Assembly (NCBI GenBank): GCA_013399305.1
Contig: VXAI01000096.1
Location: forward strand, 364,802 to 428,801
DNA length: 64,000 bases
Source of the DNA: Rostratula benghalensis
Lineage: Eukaryota; Chordata; Aves; Charadriiformes; Rostratulidae
Reading direction: 5' to 3'
The position numbers and the translations under genes were made by a program. Positions 46,111 to 57,174 of this stretch are shown here, piece after piece. The notes under the pieces were generated by a model. The model was not told the origin of the DNA. It saw only the letters and a program-made list of their open reading frames with translations, and made no database searches. Every line of letters begins with the position of its first letter. Within the stretch, counting starts at the first letter, position 1.

Positions 46111-49100
46111 GGGCAGCTCCTCGGGTGCCGTGAGGGGATGGAGGGGTCCCGAGCGGTCCCCGGGGGACCCTGAAGGGCCCGCCCAGGCGGCTCTTAGAGG
46201 GCCGTGAGGGGGTGGAGGAGGTGTGAGGCTATGGAGCGGGTCTGAGGAGCTGCTGGGGCGTGTGCGTGTGGGGAAAGAGGGGAGCAGCCGGCCCAGGGGG
46301 GCTGTGAGGGGGTGACCCACTAGGGGAGAGTATGGCCGGCAGGGGAAGAAGTGGGTAGCTGATCTGCTCTAGGTTTCCCCTCAGCCCTGGACTGTGAAAT
46401 GCTCGTCTGCAAGAAATATGGGAGTCCTTTCTTACCCCCAGGACAGTAGACTGCGGGGGGCCCCTATTCCTTGGAAAGCTTGAGCTCTGAGTCAGCCGAG
46501 TGGGGAAACCCAGGGGAAACCCAGCGTTGCTCAGACCCTTCCCGTGTATTTTCTTCCTTAACACACACCTCTGGTTCCCTGCAGAGCCCTTGCACAGGGG
46601 TTTAGAAAGCAGTGGGTCTCGCCACGGGTGGAGGGGTCCTGAACCCCTCTCACTTTGCCTACAGCCAGTGTGAACCTTAAAGAGTTTCTGTTTCAGTGAT
46701 GCTCAGACTTCCACCACTGCTTTTTTGAAGCATAGCACCATTGCCCAGGTTTTGAAGAAAACTATGACTTGTGAGAAAAACAGCAGCAAATGAAATTGAA
46801 TCCTGCATCCCCTGGTTTGCAATGGGTATTAAAGTTTATTTGTTTCAAAGACTATTCACAGGTGGATAATGATAAAAGGATCTCTCGGATACCTGGCCAT
46901 CTGAGCTGCAGTAGTACTAATTCCTGTAAGTGTATGCCAACAGCTGAGGTGTGGAAAGAATGGAGAAGAAAGATGACAATGCATTCCTTTTCCTCATCTT
47001 GCGAAACAATGATTTCATGGAAGGCAGGGTTTGGGCAGTGTGCTGCCTCTCTTGGCCTCACATCCCTCAGCCAGCCCAGAGCCAGCTCGGGCACTTTGAG
47101 GCACGAGTGGTTTTTGTAACAGGTACAGAGCTCTGAGGAGAGCTCTTCTAAAACTCGCCCTCACTTGACTCGTGTCTTGCATGCAGTAGTGCTGTGCAGT
47201 TTCTAGAAAGTGCTTGCAGTAGAACAATTAGGGAAACACAAAACCTGTGTAGGGCCGTGGCTGCTGAACTCAAGTTTGGAACCAAAGGCACTCAGAAAGT
47301 ATTGGTCAGTATTTACAAGCTGCAGATTAATCTTTAGATTGGAGGGGAGGGGGGAGACCAGCAGGATACTTGCCTGACCTTCCTCTCTTTGAGGATGCTG
47401 GCAGCAGTGTGTAAACTTTGGCATCTGCATAAGCAGGTGGAGGGGAAGGCAGCCTTAAACTGTAGCCAAACAGCAGACTCGCTGTCCACTCCAGTGTGTT
47501 ACTGAGTTGTGAGGAAGGAAACGAGACAAGAGTCCTGCCCTCCTGTACCCCCTGAGGGGCTCTGAAAAAAACAGATAGGGTTTTACAGGGTGGAGGCATG
47601 GGATTTGGGTTTCGTAGGGCTAGATGTTGTTTTTTTAAACACAGTTAACTTCTTGCTTATTAGGAATTTAAGACTACCTTGTGATGCTTAGTTCTGAACC
47701 AATTCAATTTGTTATTCCAGCAATGCAACGCAATGCAGGAGTTACCATGAAGAAACAGCCTTTCATCAGTAGGTAGTGTTAAAGTAGATGTATGCTAGTT
47801 TTAATTTATTCTGTAAATACATGATTAAACTGAGGTTATAGTATTTGACTCAAGCCTGTGTAGCAGTTGCGAGAGTCTTGGTCATTTGGTAATATAAGGA
47901 CAGTGTTTCTAATTATTAGTTCAGTTTGCTTGTGAAAAGTGGGTTTTTTTTCATAACTGGCTTTCAGTTAGTGGTACACGCCTCAAATATTTACATTTGC
48001 AAACTATAATAGTTAATTAGCACTTGAAGTTTAAAGACATCTGATCTGTGTTTCAGATTAGTGCTGTCCACATTCCCCTGACCATTAGCATTTGACTCCC
48101 TACCCTGAAGCTTTGTATCACATCAGTCACTTTTTAAAGTGAGGAAACACGATGTTCTACCGTGTGGCTACCTGACGAGTATCCTTAGAGCACAGAGTTG
48201 ATGTGCCTGAACCTAAGGGGTCACTCCAGTGCTCCTTGGATTCATTTCAGTTTTAACAAAGAAATCAAGTCCCACATGCTTGATTTGTAGTATGTTGATA
48301 GTATTTTTCCTTCTCCTCCTACTCTTCCCTTACTAATTGACTGCAGTACCTAACTCAAGAGGGACAGAGGGAATACATGTTTTGTTGTGAGAGGCGGTGT
48401 GCGCGTACGCTGGCAGAGTGCCGCACCAGGCTGCGGAGTGCTTCTGCGTGGACACCTGCCACAGCAGGTTCAGTCCTACCAAAATCTGATAATCCCCCTT
48501 TATCCTGATAATCTTAACAGCAGCATCTTACCATGTTGCAAGGTTGAGAGATGAAGTACGCTAATCTGCTCTGTTGCTGGAACTCAGAAACTCGTGGTTC
48601 TGTATTCAAAAGCGCATGTGAAGTCTGAAGAGCATCTGGTTTTTTACACAGGCATCATTCAAGGTTGGCAGCTGAGACACAGTGACCTTGGCTACGATAC
48701 GGAGATCTCTAAGTGGAGCAGAACTCTCAGCTTTCCTGTCAGACTTCCCTACAATCTGTGCTATTAATCAGACCCTGCAATAACACTTCTTTAGAGCTTG
48801 ATTTGGTGGATTTATTTAACCTTGTACATGGCAGAAGTTGCGCAGAACTGAATAGTGACAGAATGACATTAACTTGACCCTCATCTTGGAGAGCTGCCGA
48901 AGGAATGTGTCCTTGTTGGTGCCCAGAGATGGCTGTGAGCTCTGGGACCAACAGAGTGGGGAAAAGGCAGGGGGAAAGTGTGTCCTCAGCTGCTCTGCCA
49001 GTTTGCACCCTTTGGAAATAGTGTCAGAGCTTACATGTTGAAGGTGAAGTAAATACTAATAAAGCTGCCATTAATTAAAGTTTCTTACAGCTTCAGTGGA

Positions 49101-51548
49101 TTAATTAAATGGTATTTAACAATGTTAATTGTGGCAATGTATTACTATCATCCTACAGGGCTTAGGAGAAACTAGTGTGAAGTGCCACAGAAATGCTGTT
49201 TGCCACACACCAGAAGGAGGACTTGAGGCTGCAACAAGGGACAGTACCTCAGCAGCCAACGGGGGAACAGGGAGCCTGTCCTGAGAGAGAAAGCAGGTAC
49301 AGTGGGCTGGGGAGGAGCAGTGACTACTTGTGAATGTGTAAAGGGCAGAGGAGCATGTAATAAAGACAAAAATGTTTTAAGCTGAGGGGATAGCATTGGT
49401 GCGAGAACAAATTTATTCAGCTGGCTGTGACATAGGTTAGGTTGGAAGGTGAGTAGTTCCTGGCTGTAACTGTGTTTTGGGGCTGGTACCTGAGATGCTG
49501 GGTACCAGATGGATTCAGCAGAGGAAGCTCCATCTGCCTGAAAGGCCCATCTGATGCAGCAGCAGGGGAAGGGAAGACTCGGTGACCCTGAGAGCTTCTG
49601 TTGATTTTAGTGTTCTAAAGCACATTCCATTCTGATGATTTGTCCATATTTTTTTTATTTTTTTTTTTTTTTGAAAAGAAGTTGCAAGAGGGGAAAAAGT
49701 TAAATTTCAGCTATCTGGGAGATGTATGTGAAGCCATAGAAAGTGCTTCCCATACAGAAATTGAAATGGGGAAAACTATCCCCTGCCCCAGAATCAAGCT
49801 GGTTTCTGCAGATGTTTGTGAAAAGTTGCTGCTGAAGGTGGTCTCTTCCCACGTTACCAGTTTACCATATAGGCTCAGGTGTAGGTTACCTTCAATAATT
49901 CTCTCTCTCGAGCATGTTTTGTCCAATATTTCCAAAGACAGAACTTGATTCACAGGTTTGTAGCCTCCATCCAGCCTCACATGTGCCAGCACTTAGCTCC
50001 TTTCATGGGTTTTAATGAATTGTATGCTTCTAAGAAAGCATTTAGGTACTTCAGGAGGAAAGCAAGAGTCCAAGTCCCTCTGCACTCAGCCTGTCCAAAT
50101 GAAAGTGTATAACTGTACCATTAGCAATCTTTAATCCCTTTTGCCGACTTCTGAAGGCAGAGCTGCATGTATTCCTTATTTTTTCCCACCCAGTCTGTGT
50201 CACAAGAGGGCAAGGCAAAAAAACAATTCCCCCTCCCCAAGCACAAGCCACTGTCTATATTGAGATCTGAATTTTCCAATGGTGTGGATGTGATCCTGAC
50301 ATCTGGATTTAATCCAGACTCAAACTCCAGGCTTAGATCTGAGAATTTCCACCTCCAGTCCTGAGACCGGCAGTTCCTGCAGAGAACTTAGTTTACCTTT
50401 TAAGGCAAAATCTGAGGGTTGTGATAGTAGCTGCATAGTGAAAATTCTTCCCACGCTGAATTATTTTAGCTGATTTTCCTCATTTGTATCCAGTGTCCTC
50501 TTTACATGACAGAACAGGAAATCTCATTTCTTTATAGGACCCTCCAATTGATAGAGAATTCAACCCAGCTGGAAGAGCTGCCGAACGCTGAGGCACGTGT
50601 GACTGAGCAGCACCCCTGTTTCACAGAGACTCAGGCCAGGCAAGCTTCTTACCCCATCTCATACAAACAAGTGCCAAGTTGTTATTCTCCATAATGTAAT
50701 GTGTATCTTTTAAAATTCATGACCTGCCAGTGGGCCCTCATAAGGGTGTTGGGTCAGGGCTCTCTTGCCCATCTGCCAGGCCCCAGGTGCTGCCCATTGG
50801 TGCAGAGGAGTTTGGTCTCCTGGCAAAGTCCCATTGCAAGGGGCATGACTCACCCTCAGTCAGGACAGCAGAAGCTACTGCCGCCCTCATACAAGGTACC
50901 CTGCCCTTCTGCTGAAGGGCACCACTCCCACACCAGGGCTGCTGTGGTCTACAGCCCATCTGATTAACACATCCAGCAGTGGTTTATCTTAATTCCCGAA
51001 TATCTGCCTGACATCCCTCCAGTTGCTTCAGATGTGGAAAAAAATCACACAATAGTCTTTGTTTCGTCTTGCATCCTCAAGTTTGTCTTGCCTTATGCAG
51101 CACACAAAAATGATACATGAATCCTTCCAGCTGCTGTGAGCTTTGCTGCACCGGTGATGGTTTGCATTCATACCCTTGTTTCCTCCTCTCTCACACTGTT
51201 TTCAGCTTTCCCCTTTCTAGGGGGGGCACCAGTAGGCTCCAAGCAGTATATTTTCAGTTGGGATTATTGCTGGGCTTCAGCCTGTCATTTTTCTTGCATA
51301 TCTCAGCCCTCATTTCTCCTCATTAATTAGCTACTCAGTCAAAGATACTGCCTTATACATCCGGTTTAGGAGCTTGAACTCTCTGTGTAGTCAGCAGAGA
51401 GCAGAAGTACCTTAGAAAAAGTCAATCTGGTTGCTTCCTGTGTGAAGGTGTGAGAGGGTGGGGAAGGGACTTGGCTCTGAAGTCAGAGCTCTCTATAAAA
51501 ATCCTGGAGTTTCCAGACAGGAATTAAGTAGATAGCCTGCTGTAAAAA

Positions 51549-52081
51549 TGTACTGGGTTTGGCTGAGATGATTTTCTTCGTGGCAGCTTGTATGGGGCTA
51601 CGTTTTGGATTTGTGATGACAATACTGTTGATAACACAGGGGTGTTACAGTCATTGCTAAACAGTGCTTGCACAGCCTCAAGGGCTTTTCTGTTTCTCCC
51701 AAAGCCCTGGCTGCAGGTAGGCTGGGGGTGTACAAGAAGTTGGGAGGGGATGACCCCAGCTGACCAAAGGGACATCTCACACCATATGACATCAATCTCA
51801 GCAGTAAAATTGAGGGGTGGAGGTTGGCTGGGGCTGCTGTAGCTCAAGGCCTGGCTGGGCCTCAGTCGGTGGTGAGCAATTGTTTTCTTTTGCATTACTT
51901 GTTTTTCTTGGGTTTAGTGGACGTTTTAATCTCGTTGTTGATTTTTTTTTTCCTCTTTTTTTAGTTATTAAACTGTCTTTATCTCAACCCATGAGTTTTT
52001 GCACTTTTACCCATCCTGCTGGGAGGGAGTGAGCAAGTGGCTGTGTGGGGATTAGCTGCCGACTGGGGTTAAACTACAACA
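51549..52081 (+). mobile_element. ERVL-type endogenous retrovirus solo LTR
   Basis: A 533-bp element beginning TGTACTGGGTTTGGCTGAGA and ending GACTGGGGTTAAACTACAACA. It contains the segment ATTAAACTGTCTTTATCTCA that I recognise from LTRs spread through neoavian genomes. It has TG...CA ends and is flanked by AAAAA on both sides (51544-51548 and 52082-52086), compatible with a 5-bp target duplication, though A-rich and so weak. No internal viral genes adjoin it, so it is a solo LTR. ATTAAA at about 51968 may be its poly(A) signal. Confidence 0.8.
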
Positions 52082-54080
52082 AAAAAATAATCTCTCTGAC
52101 TTGTATGGGCCCACAAGGGATATCTTACAAGCCAGCAGCATATTTAAGTGCCATCTTCAGTGATCCCAGATTCAGGTTGACACAGTAAGTTAAATCTTTT
52201 GTATAAATTGATGTCGTTTTGTGTGTCAGAATGGAGATTCCCTAACTAGACAGGCTTTTAATCAGTATTATTTCCTGCAGGTGTCCATGCTACCTTTCTT
52301 TTCCCAGGTGTAGTAATACAAGTAAGATTGCATTTTCAGCCTGGCAACAGGGATAAAGGCATCCTGTGAAGTCCTGATAGTCTCTGATCTCTTTGGGGCA
52401 GGTGAAAACAATGGGATTTCAAAAGGCTCTCACCTTAAAATGTCTGTTGTAGGTACAGTGCACCTACAAGCAAAGCTAGTTGTGGTTTGTTTCAGCAAAG
52501 GCTTAGTCTTCTCTGATGCATCTGGTGGTTTAATTTCTTCTGCAAAGATGGATATTTCAGTGAAGTAAGGAGAAGAAGTAGTATTTCAGAATGAAACTCC
52601 TGCTAATGACATGAGAAGCTGGGGGGAAAATCCCCCTCCTGACTAGAACCCCACTGGGAATTCCTGTGTGGGTGTTATCCCAGTGAAGCAACAAGACTCT
52701 TCTGTTACTGGGGTGGCTACTCTTCTTACCCAGTTATTCCACAGCATTAGATATAGCTGGTCTCCAGGCAGTCTTAAGAATGGTCTTGAAGAAAGCAAAC
52801 AATAAACAGAGGAAAGTGTAAAGCAGTTTTGATCTTTTATTGTTTCTATCAGTGGTCAGGCACACCTTGTAGTTAAAGGATTAGTTGATATAGTTAATAT
52901 TAGTTGCTATAGTTGTACAGTCAATTGGAATTAGCTCCTTGAAAGAGAAAATCCAAAGGGTTGAGAGGGAACTGGCCAAACGGCAGAGCAGAAGGATGCC
53001 TCACATCTAAGTGGAGATGTTCCAGACATGAAAATAGCATGAAATTGTGTGGCAACGGGGTCTATGAAACATCACAGGGCCAAACCCACTCCTGTGTGTG
53101 GGAGGAGAGTCTGTGTAATGCTGTAGCCTCTGCCACAGCAGAAAGCTGGAAGGATGAGCTACAGCCTTCTTGGTGTCCGTCTCCTTCCTCTGCAAATCTT
53201 TCTGTCTCCCAGTGTAAGTGTTGGTGCTTTCTGCCCGGGGGGTTTGCTGTACTATTTTGCAATAGCTCTTGTTGCTTAATCTTTGAGGTGCAAGACATAT
53301 TATTCCTCTTTGTACTCTAAAGATAAAAGATAAAATTAGAGGATGGTGAAGGTATTCAAATGAGAAGACTGGTAGCAAGAGGGTGGACGGGGCCAGTGCT
53401 AAAATATTAAGGGAGGAAATTAGCACATCATATCTCCAAATCTGAACTGGGGAGCTGCAGACTAGAGGAACTCTGTGACATCTTCAGGTTATTAGGATAT
53501 AAGAGGTTCCCATTCCTTGTTTGCCTTTCTGCTGAACTCTTCAAAAAGCTGGCAAGTGCTCTGTTTGCACTGTCTTACAAACACCCTAAGTCATGCAAAG
53601 CTCGGGGCTCCCAGGCCACTCTGCCTGCCAAGCAGACAGGCAGTACCAGGAGAAGTGCAAGTGAGGATCAGCTGGGATGGGAGGTTTCCTGGAGTACTGT
53701 GACCCCACTAGCAGCCTTTTCTGCATGTAGTTTATTTGACCCGATGGTTTTGCAACTGCTTTGAACTGCTTTTTCCAGCTGAGATTTACAAGGCTAGAGG
53801 ACTCAAAGGTGTGAGTTTTAAAAGTCTCTGACTTGGTGTGGCTGAGCAAACTTAGTCTTATCAGGTGTTGGATTGGGGTGGTGGCAATGGTTGAAAAATA
53901 TGTTATTCTTGTATCTCCAGGAGATGTGGTAAAGAACCTGGAGTATGTAATGTCGTCTTTCAGGAATCCCTCCATTTAATCAGGTAAGATGCACGTGCTT
54001 TCTCTTGGAAATACCCTGGGTGAAAACGATAAAAGCTGATTCTGAGAAATGTCCTAGAAAGAGATGGAAGTGCAAACACA

Positions 54081-54400
54081 GGATCATAGAATTGTTTAGG
54101 TTGGAAAAGACATCTAAGAACAAGTCCAGCCATTAACCTAACATTGCCAAGTCCACCACTAAATCCTGTCCCCAGTGCCACATTTACATGTCTCTTAAAT
54201 ACCTCCAGGCATAGTGACTCAACCACTTCCCTGGGCAGCCTGTTCCAATGCTTGACAACCCTTTTGGTGAAGAAATTTTTTCTTAGTATCCATCCTAAAG
54301 CTCCCTGGCGCAACTTGAAGCCGTTTCCTCTTGTCCTATTGATTGTTTCTTGGGAGAAGAGTACAGAGGGGACAATCACCCCTAATTGATTAATTCTTCT
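54081..54400 (-). mobile_element. CR1 LINE fragment, 3' end with ORF2 C-terminal remnant
   Basis: On the plus strand it starts GGATCATAGAATTGTTTAGG, the reverse complement of the CR1 tail, so the element lies on the minus strand. The minus-strand frame contains [20 protein letters not shown] and [17 protein letters not shown], matching the C-terminus of the CR1 reverse transcriptase. The upstream limit (about 54400-54480) is uncertain. The copy is 5'-truncated and inactive. Confidence 0.9.
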
Positions 54401-57030
54401 GTCTCTGATGGAGTGTGCTAAGCAATCTCTGAGTCTGTGTGGGTGTGAGGTAGGGCTTTTTTTGCCAAGCTTCATTTTTTGAGCCAATGATGTTTTGGAA
54501 GAAGCAGTTTTGGGAAGAGATGTCATGCTGGGCAACATCTCAGGCCAGGCTCTGAGTTGTGAAGCAGATGTTCATCCTGTCCAACCTGCAGCTGGAATGG
54601 GACCACATATTAGAGGGCAGGGTACCTGGGAGGGAGGCAAGCAGCCACCACTTCTGCTGCAAAACAGGAACGAACAACTCTAATATGTGAAGATGTGCCA
54701 ACCCTCTGGATCTTGTGCTATCTGCTGCTGAAATCCAGAAAGGTCTTCAGGGCTTGTGTGGGGCCTGGTCTTGCTCTTTGGCTGGAGAGGGACAGAGGAG
54801 GCTGGTGCTTGGTGCAGCAGAGAGGTGTCCTCTTCTCTGTGGAGGGGGCAAGCTCTGTGTTCCCTTGTGAGTCTTTGGTAGTTCCCCACTACCTGTGCTC
54901 TCTGTACTATTGTCTCAGAAAGTTGATAAACTTTTCTATGTTTGCTTCAGCTTGTTTCCCAAAACTGTTTCTCCTCCACAGCAAAAACTCTGTTAAGATA
55001 TAGATACCACGAAGGACAGTGAGATTTTAAGCAAGTAATTGAGATTTAAAGCTCCAATTACAAGAGCAAATAAACTAGAGCTGCTTCCTGTGCTTGTGTT
55101 TTAATTGGAAGGAGTGATTTCAGTACATCCTTCCCAAAGTGTCTCTTGGGCTTGAGAGCCAGTGACCTCATTTTCTTGGATTGATCTCTCAGTGGTGCAG
55201 TCCCTCACCCAGCTGCACCTGCATGCATTTGGTGATGGTGTGTATGCCTGGAGTTTGATTGCTCTGCTATTCAAAGTTTCCTTGGGTAGAAATACTGTTC
55301 TGTGTTTACTTGGCAGCTCTTCTCTTTGCTACTTGTTCTAGTTTAATTGTATGAAGTTGTCAGTTCCCTGGCGTGCTGTCACTTGTGCATTTTGCTGAAC
55401 ACAGTGCTTTTGGGGGTGGTAGTGAGCACAAGTGACACCTTAATAAGGGTCCCTGAAGACATGGCTTCAGTACTAAGCTGCCCCCATCTCCCAACAATTG
55501 TTAGTTTAAGGCTTATTAGTCACACATCCCTTCTTTGAAAAAATCTATTTTTAATGCTCCTGCTCTGTGCTGAGTCCTCAGAAGCCCTGTTAGGTTTTGC
55601 TGTCTCTGCTGACGGTGGCTGCTTTTTAATTGCTCAGGTAGCAGAAGTGGGGCTTGAAAACCAATCAGCATTATCTCAGCTTATCTACCTGTCACCAGTG
55701 GATTTATGCAGATCAAGACATTTGTAGGGATCATGTGTAGATGCAAAACACAGCTAGCTCTAGAGGCCAGGGCAGATCACATGCACCTAGACTGTTCTCC
55801 CAGGCGTCAGCCATCCATGTCCTTGCCCTCAGCCAGTCTCTGCCAACCCACTGCCAGATGTGCTCTCTGCTGTCATGGTCAGGGAGAGGCCTTTCTGCCA
55901 AGTGAATGGGCAGATGAACTCTCGGGCACATGAACTCTCCTGACTTCAGCTGTAGTAGCAGGCCCTTTTCTCCACTGGCCTCAATGCCCATTTGCAGAAC
56001 CCATGTCTCAGGGCTGTGGCTGTGAGCCCAGCATGTGCACCCTCTGTGCAAGCTGAGACAGCATACATGGAGAAGCTGGTATCTCTCAGCTTCTTCCAGA
56101 GGAATCAGGGGAAGAAACAACGTGTTTTAGCATACCCTGGCACAGGGGGATGTGGGGAAGAGCAGGGTTGCAGGGAGCCAGGGCTCTCTAGCAGGGTAGC
56201 TCCTCTGCTGGAGCCCCATGTCTGCCTGCCCCTGGGCTGGTTTTGATGCCATCTCTCTCCTGTTTCATGGTCTATGTCAGTGTGGTTTGGGTAGTGGCTA
56301 GTGAACGGGCTCTGGACTGCTGTTGCCTCTTCAGCGGGCATGGGGAGAGCCTGGTGTGTCTGCTGGCTAAAAGCTTGGCAGAGAGCAGATTGGGCAAAGC
56401 AGCAGCTACTCCCAAAGGTGATTTTATCCCCAAACCTCTGGGGGCTAGGCTGGGGTCTGGCATTACCCCTGGCCTGATTCTGGGCTTAATGAGCTGCCTT
56501 ATCTGTCATGTTCCCCCTGGCAGATGGGGTCTCTTCAGGATTAATTAAGGATCATAACCGTGACCTAGTTACTAGACTTGCACTATTGTTACTGGAGCTC
56601 TCTGAGCCATCAGACTATTTGAAAGAGCTTCTTACCCTTCTCTGCTCTGGTTACTCGCTCCATATGTCCTTCTGGGACTGGCTCGGAGCTCCAGGCAGGA
56701 TCCCGTTACATTCATTTCTCTAATAGATTCTTGCCTTACCCTTGGGTGTGCAGCTACCTGCTTCCTGCCCGCAGTGCACCAGTCACCGTAGGGATGAGAG
56801 ATGCTGGCCTACATCTTTCACAGTGTTGAGAGGGGGCTCTGAAGGTGGGGATTAGATTAGATATTACATTAGAGAGCTGCAAGATTAGAGAGGATGGTGC
56901 TGGAGACAACATCCTGCAACAGTCCAGTTCCGTGCCTTAAACCATACTGATGCTGGAAGGATATCCCAGGGTCTCTCTTGGCTGCTCCTGTCTTTTCCAT
57001 TTCCAGTTTGTACTTCATTGTAGCAAGTCT

Positions 57031-57174
57031 TTAGGAACACTCCCCATAAATAAGCAGAAATGACTACAGCTTGAGAAGTAAATTGAGTTCAAACGTGTGC
57101 TCTTCCGATCTTAGGAACACTCCCCATAAATAAGCAGAAATGACTACAGCTTGAGAAGTAAATTGAGTTCAAAC
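57031..57174. other. Assembly artefact: 64-bp duplication split by Illumina adapter sequence
   Basis: A 64-base segment is repeated exactly (57031-57094 and 57111-57174). The 16 bases between the copies, plus the following T, read GTGTGCTCTTCCGATCT, the 3' end of the standard Illumina read-2 adapter. The preceding GAGTTCAAAC also resembles the adapter (GAGTTCAGAC). The duplication is therefore very probably a chimeric-read or contamination artefact, and the true sequence probably has one copy. Confidence 0.93.

Larger units (their letters stand above)
45600..46120. promoter_or_regulatory. ALAS1: ALAS1 promoter, CpG-rich block
   Basis: GC- and CpG-dense sequence spans ALAS1 exon 1 and its upstream flank. 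It contains a TATA-like element (45940-45947), two GCGCAGGCGC motifs (45963-45972 and 46004-46013) resembling NRF-1 sites, and a TGACGTTA CRE-like motif (45866-45873) inside the presumed 5' UTR. NRF-1 control of ALAS1 is established in mammals; the sites here are read from sequence only. Confidence 0.75.

Noticed and set aside
53960..54538. 192-residue open frame as a host gene
   Set aside because: Its middle part is the C-terminus of CR1 reverse transcriptase; the rest is flanking read-through.
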